A stretch of DNA of 64,000 nt from Actinostola sp. cb2023 (Eukaryota; Cnidaria; Anthozoa; Actiniaria; Actinostolidae): assembly GCA_033675265.1 (NCBI GenBank), contig JAUJYZ010001233.1:86757-150756 (forward strand), given 5' to 3'. A model generated the notes under the pieces. The model was not told the DNA's origin, did no database searches, and saw only the letters and a list, made by a program, of their open reading frames with translations. The translations under genes were made by a program, and so were the position numbers. Shown one piece after another: positions 10,593 through 21,772 of this stretch (position 1 is its first letter; each line of letters starts with the position of its first letter).

Positions 10593-10890
10593 GGCATGGC
10601 TACGCGTCAACTTGTCTACGCTTCAAACAAACAAGGGTACCGAGTGTAAGTCCGATGAAATGGTAATGAATAGAACGAAGCTTCTGATATTCGGCGTGGC
10701 TACGCGTCAACTCGTCTACGCTTCAAACAAACAGGGGTACCGAGTGTAAGTCGATGAAATGGCAATTAATAGAACGAAGCTTCTGATATTCGGCGTGGCT
10801 ACGCGTCAACTCGTCTACGCTTCAAACAAACAGGGGTACCAAGTGTAAGTCCGATGAAATGGAAATTAATAGAATGAAGCTTCTAATATG
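10593..10890. repeat. 100-bp tandem repeat, three copies
   Basis: Units begin GGC(A/G)TGGCTACGCGTCAAC at 10593, 10693 and 10792, period 99-100 bp, a few substitutions between copies. It adjoins the third TATC array. The GGCTACGCGTCAAC motif is partly palindromic with the GACGCGTTGCACGCGTAGCC motif seen near 20340-20450. Confidence 0.93.
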
Positions 10891-11748
10891 AGATCATATT
10901 CAATGTAGATGTAGGTGTGCTTAAAACAAGAGGGAGGCTGAGTATAAGAGTGCTATGTTTTTTACTGAATGTCAAAAAATATTGTGATCACTGTTAAAAA
11001 GTGTTAGATGTTTACATGTGAAATAAATGATCAGCTATCTAAAATGAACTTGTTTTGCAATGATCATTGCTATCTATACAGTCACTGCCTTGAAAAAACT
11101 TGTAGAGCTTTGCATGCATTCCCGTCAGTTATGTCCGCTTACGGGAGAGTTAATTACATTGAAAAATAAATACACCTTCTTCCCCGCGGACTTTACCGAA
11201 TATATCTGTAAAAGGTCATTGCAAATTAAAGACAAATTCCATAGTCCATATTATATACGTAAACGATTTGCAAAAATTATGTAAAAGCAATATATATCAA
11301 TATATCAATATATCGGGTGCATTGTGGGTAATTTTCATTATAAAATTGATGAATAAGCCCTCTAAAGTTCTATTTTTTCAATTGTTTTTTCACATACATA
11401 CTACAAATGTTAATTGGGTTTAGATTCAGGTTTAATAATAGCTAAAATCAAAGAATTAGGATTATGCAAATTACTATATATCGATATATCGATCAGTATT
11501 GGGATTTTACAGAATTTTTGCAAATCGCTGTATAGCTAATTGCATAATCGTTAAATGATCAACTATAAGCACTTCCTTGAACTCGACATGTGATGTCTTT
11601 GGCGTCAGTTATAACATACTGAAAGAAATCCTATTGTGTTTTATATGAAAGAAAAGATCAGTTAGAACATTTTTGAAATGTTACATTTGTAGATTTTTTT
11701 TACGTCAGTTAGAAAACATTGAAACAGATCCTCCCCTTTATGAATATA
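10891..11748. other. AT-rich stretch without recognisable genes
   Basis: Apart from the 22-bp MITE-end fragment at 11532-11553 and runs of ATATATCGATATATCG-type palindromes (11290-11325, 11478-11495), I see nothing. A 74-codon frame at 11060-11284 has no recognisable features. Confidence 0.5.
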
Positions 11749-12360
11749 TCACCAAATAAATTCTGCGAGATAACTGGAGTACTGGTTTTGCTTTACTCCA
11801 AACTTGGGTAAATTGGCTTTCAAGTGCCTCCAGTGTCCTTCTATTTTGTTCGAATGTTGCCCTTGCTCGTTGACATACTCAACTGAGTGATTCACAGTTG
11901 CGTGATGATAGCCATGCTTCTCTAGATTTATGTACGATTTCCAACAGTCGGAAATGACTAGTGTAATTCCTGGCTCAATCCATTTTTTAATCAGTGGCAG
12001 GAGCACTGCTTCTGACCGGGCTGGAACTGGCACAAGGAAGCATTTGCGTGAGTACTCTTCTATCCCTCCAAATACCCACTGCCCTTCTACGTGATGGCCA
12101 CGATGATATTTCCTTTTTCCAAATAGGCTTTCGTCGATTTGAACGACTTTTCCCTCCCCTCCAATCTTTTCACTATCCTGCATAATGATTACGTCGCAAA
12201 CTTCTCTGCAAAAAGAGTCCCAATCTACTGCTGTGTGTGTAGCTAGGGATAACTGTTGCATTATCTGGAAAAAGCCCAACCCACCCTTGTGGACCTCAAA
12301 AGTGCAATTATAAATCTGATTGGTGGCATCATAACTCTTTGTACCTTGAAGCAGTCCGGT
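11749..12360 (-). pseudogene. Merlin (IS1595/ISXO2-like) transposase remnant
   Basis: A minus-strand frame of about 200 residues, open from near 12360 to 11749. The DDE core is complete: VVQIDESLFGKRKYHRG holds the first Asp, TLVISDCWKSY the second, and HSNKIEGHWRHLK the Glu about 36 residues later, followed by SSYLAEFIW. These are textbook IS1595-type motifs, used by eukaryotic Merlin elements to cut and paste DNA. The usual N-terminal zinc-ribbon region is not found in frame: a TGA lies just upstream and the sequence before about 12360 does not align in one frame. No clear terminal inverted repeats were seen around it. Probably a dead, 5'-truncated copy. Confidence 0.85.
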
Positions 12361-13020
12361 CCAAGATCACTTCGAAGCACATCCCTAGAGGAATCAAAAA
12401 GCTGCTGCCGAGGAACTCTCGTCCTTTGGCAAATTGGTATCAGTGAGGGTGCCACGGCAACCAAGACCATCAGAAATTTTTGTGAAAAAAGATCCAGCTG
12501 TGATAGCATGGGAGTCCGCGGGAAGTCTAGTAGCCAGAGATGTATATACCACAAAATATGCACTTCCAGTCCATTCGTCAGTTGGGCGAGTACTGAAGCG
12601 TGCATTAGTATGTGGAGGTCATGTGGCTTTTTCGATTAATTAAAATCAGTGTGAGATAGACTATTTTTGTTGTATATAGAGTCAATAAATCATCAATTGT
12701 AACAGTTCAGTAGTTATGTATAGAAAAATAAGAAGAACTGGTCTGACCGGATAAAAATAAACACTCATTATTACAAGAAGCCGTTGATATTGCTTATAAT
12801 GCCAATTTCCAATAAATATAATATTACAAACTACAAGCGTTTTGCTTTGAGATATCTTCATGATTGATGTGAAGAACAGTATGGGATTTTATTCCCATAC
12901 TGTTATAACGCGTTCTAAACTAAATTGCGTTTTTCCAAAGTTGTAAAATTCAGTGTGAGTTCTACATTTCTCACTGAAAATAAAGCCGTTCCTGCAAGAA
13001 TGCTATAACCGCAATGACAG
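12361..13020. other. Non-coding flank between Merlin remnant and fold-back element
   Basis: A plus-strand 70-codon frame at 12434-12643 (PAVIAWESAGSLVARDVY) has protein-like composition but I do not recognise it. A small hairpin lies at 12880-12906 (CAGTATGGGA...TCCCATACTG). Bases 12856-12955 match, inverted and diverged, 20190-20285. Confidence 0.4.
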
Positions 13021-13787
13021 TTAAGTGTCATTGTCTGAGAAAACCGGGCAGAGTTGAAAGATGGGGGTCGGCCGATTCCTTTCAAATTGCTATCATTTAT
13101 TACCTATAGGAATAGATTAAGAATGGTCGTATTTAAAGTTTGGTTCAGGCTTTTGCTCGAAAGTTGACCACCCCCCCCTTGTTTTGCATCAAAATCGCCC
13201 TGAAAGACGCTAAAATTTCGGGTCACTTTGGCGCTCTGTAAAACTCATATTACATGATTTTCTATGATACATTTAGTTTGGTTGTGATATTTAGCCTATG
13301 TAGAGCTGGGTTACATGCAATAATGGCAAATTTTCGAAAAACATCTTATTTTCACTTCGAGTTAAAAGTCAGTTGTCGACGGCCTTCGGCGGTCGACTAA
13401 ATTTAAGCCATTTTATGGAGGTCCGTTCTTAAAAGTGCGGCAGTTTATTTTCTTACTTTAGACATTTTTAACAAGTTTATTCTTTCCTTTCTTGATTTCC
13501 AAAAACTCTTACTCGGATATTTTCAACGACTTCGCGTGAGCAGCCTCCGACTCTTCAAGGTAGTCGGCTCTTTTCCCGTCAAATTTTGTTTGTTTATCAT
13601 CAATAAGTCGGACTTGGTTCTTCGTATACTGTCTTTTTAACCGCAAGCCACTCTTTAGTGCTTTAAAAGACCTTAAAATATTTCAAGAACATGATAAAAG
13701 GTAAATAGCTTCGTTTCACACATACTAATTAAGTCAATAAACACTCAGTCAGTCAATTTCAGCAGATTGTGTGACAGAAGTGTTTGA

Positions 13788-14126
13788 CCCAGGGGGGGTA
13801 CTCAGGGGTATCAGTGACGGGGAGGTGCGAATGAGGCCAAACATCTTAACCCAAAAAAAGTCCATTACGCAAAATCAAGACCCCAAAAAAAGTCCAACGG
13901 CCCAAAATCGTAACCCCAAAAAAGTCCAATTTTTCTCCGCATAAAATCATAACGGTAGGATATCATTTTTATCAACCCCAAAAAAAGTCCTTGACAAAAT
14001 CTTTATATCAGAAAAAGTCCACCAGAAAAATAAAAACCCCAAAAAAGTCCCAAGCCCCGAATTTCAAACCCAAAAAAAGCCTTCGCACCTCCCCGTCACT
14101 GATACCCCTGAGTACCCCCCCCTGGG
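13788..14126. mobile_element. hAT-like MITE with 8-bp target duplication GTGTTTGA
   Basis: Inverted ends of about 43 bp: CCCAGGGGGGGTACTCAGGG at the left and its inverse at the right. GTGTTTGA flanks both sides (13780-13787 and 14127-14134). The opposite arm of the surrounding fold-back lacks the insert and shows the empty site, which confirms the boundaries. The interior is a degenerate repeat of CCCAAAAAAAGTCC-like units. A second copy is at 33931-34247. Confidence 0.95.
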
Positions 14127-14348
14127 GTGTTTGATCGCGATTTTGCAGGGAAAACAAGGGTTTCAAGCTCTCTCTATGTACAACATATTACAATCCAATC
14201 AAAAGAAATATATGTAATGCCTAGATGGATTTATTCAGTAAATATACCATTATTAAACATTTGAGAGTTCGTCCGCAAATCATCATTTAGAATCTGTATG
14301 TCAACAGCAACACGTACTGAATGAATACTAATTACTTCATTGAACATG

Positions 14349-15635
14349 TTCATGCAATGACTTTGCAACAATATCGATATTTCTTACAACATTGCCGTGA
14401 AATAATCTGCTTCATTATCATTAAAATGGAATCAAAATTTTGTATTTGATTTATCACAGAGTAATTCAGGACAATTAATAGTTATTAGTGTTTTAATTTC
14501 AAGATTACACAGTCGTACAAATGAACGTTACTGAGTGGTTATCTGAAATAAATAATTGTTACAATTGTCTCGTGTGTATGAGAAACTCATGTGTTTCACT
14601 ATGGATATATCGATCATTTGTTCGTTTTCATCTGAAAGTTCACGGTGCAGTTCTGTTAGTAGGGTCTGGGCTATACGGGGGCGTGCCGCTGGACAGGATA
14701 TCGGTTTTTGACTGGGTATATAATGTTATGTGAGTCTGTCCTAAACAGGGTATGGTAATGCACGATTGTCGTCGGTGATGAATTTTTGTGTACTGTATCA
14801 GTAGAACTGCCAGACAGAAGACAGTATTTTGTCCTTTGTCATAGGGTCATAAAATAGAGGGTGTTGTCCTAGACAGGGTGGATATTTTAGTATATATATT
14901 TTGTCCTAAACAGGACCAGGGTTTCAAACCCTCAGCGGCACCCCTATACCCAAACATGGGTCAAGTGAGTTTTTTAATCTACTAGTCATTAGCTTAGTTT
15001 TTTCTAAGAAAAAACAAATGGGTACTTTTAGGCCAGTTTTCGCGTGAGTTAGACATAACGATAATAGTTTTCACGGTTTTCACGTGAAGGCTGCCACCAG
15101 TGCAGCCGAAACGTCATTTGAACCATTATTTCATTACGCGTGAAAACTGAAAAAACTATTATCGTTAAAGAACACTTATATATATTCCTTTGATTTTCAA
15201 ATGTACAAAACACTGAACATTACTCTAAAACATGAATTGCTTGTATGTGGTATAAACAGTTAACGATTATGATTTTTATTCCTATCTTTTCTCATTTTCT
15301 GATTTGGTTATCTGGATGGGAGAATGTGGAGGGGAGGGGAGGGGTGGTTTCGACGCCGTAAATTGTTGATTTTGGTACTGTACCTTATTTTTAATTTATG
15401 CGCTTCCGTTATTGTCAAGAACAGGTGTTAAACCATCTGTAGTTTATAGCAGTTTCTATAGCCTGGCTTTGACTGTAGTGCACCTCTCAAACTCCTCGCG
15501 GCACGTCTCCCGCCTGCTCCCTACCCCATCTCCCCCTCCTCCCTCCCCCCTCCCCCGTCCCGCTTCCCCTTCCTCCTTCCCCCCCCCGTTCCCCCTCCTC
15601 CTTTTCCCATCCCCCCTCTAGGGAGCAATGGTGGC
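14349..15635. other. Interior of fold-back element, no recognised gene
   Basis: A 70-codon frame at 14521-14733 lacks recognisable features. Short repeats of TGTCCTAAACAGG/TGTCCTAGACAGG type occur between 14730 and 14905. A small palindromic element at 15057-15166 has arms ACGATAATAGTTTTCACGG and the inverse. CT-rich DNA fills 15520-15617. Confidence 0.5.
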
Positions 15636-15800
15636 CGAGTGGTGAGAGCATTCGCCTCTCATGAAACGCTGTGGTGCCTGGTTCAATTCACGAATCGGGC
15701 ACTTCATGTGAGTTGAGTTTGTCAGTTCGTTCTCTCCCTTGTTTCGAGGGTTTTTCTTTTGGTACTCCGGTTTTCCTCCCTCATTAAAAACGAACTAGTG
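15636..15800 (+). mobile_element. tRNA-derived SINE
   Basis: The head resembles a tRNA gene: GGTGGCCGAGTGGTGAGAGC matches an A box and TGGTTCAATTC a degenerate B box about 40 bp on. The body continues GAGTTGAGTTTGTCAG...TACTCCGGTTTTCC, a tail recurring in anthozoan SINEs as I recall. It would be copied by LINE machinery after RNA polymerase III transcription. The acceptor stem does not close, so it is not a functional tRNA. The 3' boundary is uncertain. Confidence 0.6.
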
Positions 15801-15937
15801 AGATGAGCGTTGGGTGTATAGTACATAATAGAGAATGTAGTAAGAAATGAGTGTTGAGAGTCGTGTCCCAAATTAGCAGTAATGCTAGATCGATTGACAC
15901 GTTGAATTAAAAAAAGTAATTTTATTCCAAACACCCT

Positions 15938-16012
15938 CCTCCCCCTTCCCCGCCCACCGTTCCTCCTTCCCCTCCCCCTCCCCTTTCCTCCCCCACCCAT
16001 TTCCTCCCCCAA
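15938..16012. repeat. Polypyrimidine tract
   Basis: About 75 bp of C with T and occasional A, similar to 15520-15617. No coding signal. Confidence 0.85.
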
Positions 16013-16039
16013 CGCACGCTCCAATAGCGCCAGATACCA

Positions 16040-16332
16040 CAGGGCCCCCTAATTAAATAATAATTTCACAAAAATGCTAATAAAAGAATAAAAGTAATTA
16101 TATCGCTTTTTGTTTTTCTTTGTCACGCGCGCGCGTGGTACACCGCGATACACCGCGCGCGCGCGCGTGATAAAGAAAAACAAAAAACGATATAATGTAA
16201 TATAATTTGTAATTTTAGCTGGAAACGTTCATTATGCTGAGTTTTAATCAAACAAAGCTTTTTCTCTATAATTACTTTTATTCTTTTACTAGCATTTTTG
16301 TGAAATTATTGATGAATTAGGGGGCCCTGTGG
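16040..16332. mobile_element. Palindromic MITE, CAGGG termini
   Basis: Starts CAGGGCCCCCTAATT and ends AATTAGGGGGCCCTG, with inverted arms of about 60 bp. A second palindrome (TTTTTGTTTTTCTTT...CGCGCGCGC) lies inside at 16099-16192. CAGGG termini are seen in hAT-type elements, but I could not define a target duplication. Confidence 0.8.
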
Positions 16333-17042
16333 AGATACCCTTCTTTTCCTGCGGGTAACTGCGGCTTGCATAACCAGTTGTGACATAAGCGTTTCTGAAA
16401 AGCTCCGTTTTTGCACCAAATATAGATCCAGGCGCAGATCCAGACCGGTTTACGCCGTTTTTCGGAGAACGGTCAATTTTTTCAAAGTAAGAGTAATATA
16501 TATATAGCTCTCTTGAATGTTTAATTTATTCATAAAAAGGTACATATACAAAAACTGCCGGTTCGGGAAACGGTCACATCTTTTCCTGGATCTGAGACCT
16601 GCATGCGGCGTTTTCAAACGTCTCCACTTTTGATAGCGTTTTCGAAAACCTCCGTTTTCATCTATGTTTTCATTTGATTGTTTGTCAGTGGAATGCGCTA
16701 TATAAGAACCGACATATTATTATTATTAGTGGACGATCGCTAAAAACGGATAAAAAAGTATGCGTTTTCAAACGAAAACGGATTAGTGTGGACGGGGCCG
16801 GCTCAGTGCGTGGACTGACGCAATATGAGACTGGACATCAACTGGACAGTAGAGAGATTGGCTGGTGAGAGTTCACTATTATAGTCCAGTTATGTCTGTA
16901 ACTGAACACACTAGTTTGTTGATTTGTTGTATCAAATCATTTTTAACTCACTGGATTACAAGATATTACAATACTATTGTATCAGCAATCCAATGCTACT
17001 TTAACGGTGAATACAGCCAAATTTAAATTAGTGATGCGTGAC
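16333..17042. other. Interior of fold-back element, no recognised gene
   Basis: Contains repeated CGTTTTCAAACG / CGAAAACGGATTAGTGTGGACGGGG-type DNA (16600-16800, shown here in parts), common in non-autonomous DNA elements of invertebrates. No protein recognised. Confidence 0.35.
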
Positions 17043-18059
17043 CATGTTCAATGAAGTAATTAGTATTCATTTAGTGTTGCTGTTGACATACAGATTCTAA
17101 ATGATGATTTGCGGACGAACTCTCAAATGTTTAATAATGGTATATTTACTGAATAAATCCATCTAGGCATTACATATATTTCTTTTGATTGGATTGTAAT
17201 ATGTTGTACATAGAGAGAGCTTGAAACCCTTGTTTTCCCTGCAAAATCGCGATCACACACTTCTGTCACACAATCATATCTGCTGAAATTGACTGACTGA
17301 GTGTTTATTGACTTAATTAGTATGTGTGAAACGAAGCTATTTACCTTTTATCATGTTCTTGTAAGATTTTAAGATCTTTTAAAGCACTAAAGAGTGGCTT
17401 GCGGTTAAAAAGACAGTATACGAAGAACCAAGTCCGACTTATTGATGATAAACAAACAAAATTTGACGGGAAAAGAGCCGACTACCTTGAAGAGTCGGAG
17501 GCTGCTCACGCGAAGTCGTTGAAAATATCCGAGTAAGAGTTTTTGGAAATTAAGAAAGGAAAGAATAAACTTGTTAAAAATGGCTAAATTAAGAAAATAA
17601 ACTGCCGCACTTTTAAGAACGGACCTCCATAAAATGGCTTAAATTTAGTCGACCGCCGAAGGCCGTCGACAACTGACTTTTAACTCGAAGTGAAAATAAG
17701 ATGTTTTTCGAAAATTTGCCATTATTGCATGTAACCCAGCTCTACATAGGCTAAATATCACAACCAAACTAAATGTATCATAGAAAATCATGTAATATGA
17801 GTTTTAGGGGGGGGGGGGGGGGGTGGTCAACTTTCGAGCAAAAGCCTGAACCAAACTTTAAATACGAACATTCTTAATCTATTCCTATAGGTAATAAATG
17901 ATAGCAATTTGAAAGGAATCGGCCGACCCCCATCTTTCAACTCTGCCCGGTTTTCTCAGACAATGACACTTAAAGTGCTTCCGTAATGGCCCATGAAATT
18001 CAACATCAATATTTTGCCTTCCGCACAAAATGAGGAAACTTGTCCGCTCAAAAAAGAGC

Positions 18060-19895
18060 GTCCGAGTGGATAACCCTTTTCACAAGCTCATAAAAAGATT
18101 CCAAAGTTTGGAACCTTTTTCTAAACTCATGAATATGTCGAGTGGATAGCCATTTTCACAAGCTCATAAAAAGGTTCCAAAGTTTGGAACCTTTTTCTAA
18201 ACTCATGAATATTTCGAGTGGATAGCCATTTTCACAAGCTCATAAAAAGGTTCCAAAGTTTGGAACCTTTTTCTAAACTCATGAATATGTCGAGTGGATA
18301 GCCATTTTCACAAGCTCAGGAAAAAGTTCCGTATAAACTCGTATAGAGCAGTCACATTAAATATAATACAGCAAAAAAATACATCCAAAAATATTTGAAG
18401 TTATTTATTATTATTGCGTAAACATGATTATGTAGAGGTCTGTTTTGCCATATAATATACCGGCCGACATTAAACGGGTAACTTGTTTGAGAAATATCTC
18501 TTCACTAACATTGATATAAGTATCACTATAAATATAATCTGAGTTGCGAAATATCTAGACAAATTCTCAAGAGTAAATTATTATTAAATTAGTTCATTAT
18601 TAGTCAACATGCATGTCGAGTGACACAACGCCAGCTGTCGAGTGTAACAGTCGTCTTTAAAACAGCATTTGTACGTTCTTACGGCATTTCGTTCTCTTTG
18701 TTTGCCTCTAGATCTCTATTAGTGTCGTAGGTTTCTCCTCGATGTGGCTACATCTGTATAAAGACAGATCAAATTAAACTGTTTTTATAGCTCATATAAA
18801 TATAAAGTGATTTGACAGATCAACGACCAACGGGCATTAAAGAATGTATAAACATGGGTAGCGTTCGTTACATATCGTTATATTGGAATCATCATGTTTT
18901 GAATTATACCTGGATATGTTAGTAACGGTTCTCACTGGAAGTAGTCCTCAATGCTGTTACCAAAACGGCAAAATATATCAAATTGTACCAGATCTTCATA
19001 GCACAAACATGACTCACTGCATGTGTCTTTGTATGCCTAAGGATTAAAAGTTATTTGTCGTGATTGGCTGGATTGAATTTGAACCGGATACGGTTTTAGC
19101 ATAATTAGCTAGTGCCCCGAGTTCACGTCATGTGTCCAGGTCACTGCTAGTCTCAAGCCAGAGTCGTTTGCCGTTAATTTTGCTCTTCGCCGTTTCTGTT
19201 TAGACTTTCAGCAGCATTGAGGACTACAGAACTTCCAGTGAGTACCGTTTACTAACATATATATCCAGGTGTCGGATTCATTGATGATTCCAATATAACG
19301 ACATATGTTCAAATAACTTTATACATGCATGTGTATATTCAGTCTCGGATTTCTATGAGCTAAAACAGTTTTATCTATATCTTCATACAGATCAGTTTAG
19401 CAATATCGAGGAGAAGCATACGACACTAGTGTTTAAGAGAGGCAAACAAAGAGAACGAGATGCAGTAAGGACGTACAAATTCTGTTTTTCAGTTTTTAAA
19501 AACGACTTTTTTTATGGCAAAGCAGACTGCTCTGTATAATTATGTTTACGTAATAAAATAACTTCAAATATTCTTGGATGTATATTTTGCTGTATTATAC
19601 GGAAAAACCTTTCTGGGAGCTTTTTATTGTGAAAATGGCTCTCTACTCGACATATTCATGAGTTTAGAAAAAGGTTCCAAAACTTGGGAAAACCTCGACA
19701 TTTTATGAGATTGTGAAAATGGCTATCTACTCGACATATTCATGAGTTTAGAAAAAGGTTCCAAACTTTGGAACCTTTTTATGAGATTGTGAAAATGGCT
19801 ATCTACTCGACATATTCATGAGTTTAGAAAAAGGTTCCAAACTTTGGAACCTTTTTATGAGCTTGTGAAATTGGCTATCTACTCGACAAAATAGT
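18060..19895. mobile_element. Fold-back element with 82-bp subterminal tandem repeats in both arms
   Basis: The left arm opens with about 3.3 copies of an 82-bp unit (GTCGAGTGGATAGCCATTTT...) and the right arm ends with about 3 inverted copies. Each unit contains the hairpin AAAAAGGTTCCAAA...TTTGGAACCTTTTT. Beyond these, diverged blocks continue the symmetry: TGTTTACG/CGTAAACA, GAGGAGAA/TTCTCCTC and TCCTCAATGCTG/CAGCATTGAGGA, converging on a loop at about 18970-19210. No transposase is present. Target duplication not identified. Confidence 0.8.
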
Positions 19896-20738
19896 GAGCT
19901 TGTTTTCAAAACATGTTTTAGTTGGGAGGGTTTTAGGGTCTCGGCACTAATTACACTTTTTCAACATCGTTTTTTGCAACTTTTTTTTAGTACGAACGAT
20001 TTCCAAACATTACAAGTACGGTTTTCTTTAGATTATACTATTCGGTTAAGAATCGATATTTATTTTTATTCATTTTTCTACAAAATCCCTCATAAAAGAT
20101 GTGAATCTTACCGAGAAAAAACAAATTTCGTAAAATCCAATTGTTTACACTGAGAAAACTCCATAATTACGAGCCCTGCCTGTGTTTTGCTCGATTTTAT
20201 GAGTTTTGGAAAAACGCATTTTAGTTTAGAATGCGTTTTATGCTATATTACTTCGGTTTGAAACTACACATCAATCAAGAAAAAAATACATTCACTAAAA
20301 GACTTCATATCCATTTGATGACTACGTGAAACGTATTTGACGAGTTGACGCGTTGCACGCGTAGCCAGTCCCTAAAAATAAAATACATTAATATATCATG
20401 AATGACATTTCATGCAATATAGTTGACGCGTTGACGCGTTGCACGCGTAGCCAGTTCATATATGATATAGTCAAACAATACTGATATAGTATTAATTTCT
20501 TCATGGTAAGACTTTATACGGAATGACGCGTATCCATTTGTGGCTACGCCAAAGACAGTTAGCGTGGTAGGGTATTCTGCAATCTAGCCTGATAAACTTT
20601 ATATAGATAATAAGATCTACAACGACTCGTAAGTATGCTTTTTCTGACGTCGTTTTGAAGCTATACTATTTTAGTCATTTTCGTTAAAGTATCTTGAAAT
20701 GGGGAAAAGCAGTTTTCTTTTCACCCTGATTATATAAC
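19896..20738. other. AT-rich non-coding DNA with ACGCGT motifs
   Basis: Holds two copies of GACGCGTTGCACGCGTAGCC (near 20346 and 20433) and a 20-bp block at 20563-20582 that is the exact inverse of 8860-8879. Bases 20190-20285 resemble the inverse of 12856-12955. No gene seen. Confidence 0.5.
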
Positions 20739-20999
20739 ATGCTATCTTTCCTAAACACCACCATATTATTCATGTTCACCGTATTTTTGTTTATAACTTT
20801 CGTCCGTTATGCTAATCTACGTATATCCTACTATAGCACCAAATTTTTGAATAACTCTGTAAGCACCAACAAGTCAAACAAATCAGACACTGAACACCTA
20901 TCACCTTCTCATTTGTTCGAAGTCAAGCTTGATTGTCCCTTAGCCCTTGCCCAGGAGAAATTAGTATACGTAACACAATGCAATGAAGAGAAACTATAA
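20739..20999 (+). CDS. Small frame upstream of the LINE endonuclease, unknown
   Basis: Eighty-six codons, starting with a strongly hydrophobic segment (TTILFMFTVFLFITFV), then a Ser/Asn/Lys-rich stretch. It stops three bases before the endonuclease frame of the LINE. It might be the remains of the LINE 5' region or ORF1, but has no recognisable RNA-binding motif. Confidence 0.25.
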   Translation: MLSFLNTTILFMFTVFLFITFVRYANLRISYYSTKFLNNSVSTNKSNKSDTEHLSPSHLFEVKLDCPLALAQEKLVYVTQCNEEKL

Positions 21000-21002
21000 G
21001 TT

Positions 21003-21772
21003 CAGTTTACTCTCATTAAATGTTCGAGGGATACGAGAATCTAAAAAACGAGCAGCTCTTTCACATTGATAAACAACAAGAAAGCTGATATTATATTCTT
21101 TCAAGAAACATATACAACGCCGGATATCATTAACTCCTGGAAACTTCAATGGAAGGGTGATATGTTTTTCTCTCACGGCTCAAATCATTCTAAAGGAGTT
21201 TCAATATTAATTCGAGATAATTTGGATTTCAAACTTACTTCGGTTAATTGTGATACGGTTGGTCGTTATATTTTTCTTCATGCTCTAGTTCAGGATACAC
21301 CTTTTCTTTTTGTAAATATCTATGCGCCAAATAAAGAGACTGAACAATGCTCCTTTTTCCAAAAGTTGAACAACTTAATAATAGAGGAACTAACCGACTC
21401 TGACAATACTCGAATTGTTGTAGGTGGTGATTTTAATGTGACTTTAAATAGTGATCTGGATTCGAGTGGTAGTAAATCAGGTTTAAATAGAGCCGCAAAA
21501 AACTTTGAAGATATTAAGCTCACATTGATTTAATAGATAATTGGCGTATTAGAAACCCTGATAAAAAGCCTTTTCCTGGAGACAAAAATCACCATATATA
21601 CAAAGACGTCTGGATTACTGGCTTGTAGAAGACCTACTCCAAGAGGACATATATCATGTTGATATAATACCGGCAATAAGAACAGAACACTGAGTCATAA
21701 TACTAAAAATCAATTGCATTCCAGAAGGTAGAAGAGGGCCATCGTATTGGAAAATGAACAATACGTTATTAA
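21003..21772 (+). pseudogene. LINE (Tx1/L1-type) ORF2, apurinic-type endonuclease part
   Basis: Opens with SLLSLNVRGIRESKK, a standard EN start, then ADIIFFQETYT (catalytic Glu), VSILIRDNLDF, PFLFVNIYAPN and TRIVVGGDFNVTL (catalytic Asp/Asn). A frameshift lies just before INNKKAD near 21062 and others follow after 21530, where DNWRIRNPDK, RRLDYWL and EGRRGPSYWKMNNTLL can be read in changing frames. The enzyme nicks target DNA for target-primed reverse transcription. The frame stops where the palindromic insertion begins at 21773 and resumes at 27209. Confidence 0.88.

Larger units (their letters stand above)
13021..17973. mobile_element. Large fold-back element with about 0.95-kb inverted arms, TTAA at both ends
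   Basis: The left arm (13021-14348, after removing a nested MITE) is the inverse of the right arm (17043-17973) with few differences, for example the shared blocks AAAACCGGGCAGAG, GTCGACCGCCGAAGG and AACTCTCAAATG. The left end is TTAAGTGTCATTG and the right end is CAATGACACTTAA, so both ends carry TTAA, compatible with a TTAA target duplication. The 2.7-kb interior holds a SINE, CT-rich tracts and small palindromic MITEs but no transposase I recognise. The poly-G/C tract near the left 13165-13180 and right 17806-17822 differs in length between arms. Probably a non-autonomous element. Confidence 0.85.

Noticed and set aside
12434..12643. Plus-strand frame beside the Merlin remnant as a real gene
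   Set aside because: Composition is protein-like, but no family, splice sites or neighbours support it.
15636..15720. Functional tRNA gene
   Set aside because: A box and a degenerate B box are present, but no closing acceptor stem or proper anticodon arm; better explained as a SINE head.
12856..20285. A single outer transposon enclosing both fold-backs
   Set aside because: The outer inverted similarity is only about 100 bp and diverged, and intermediate flanks do not match; two independent elements are simpler.
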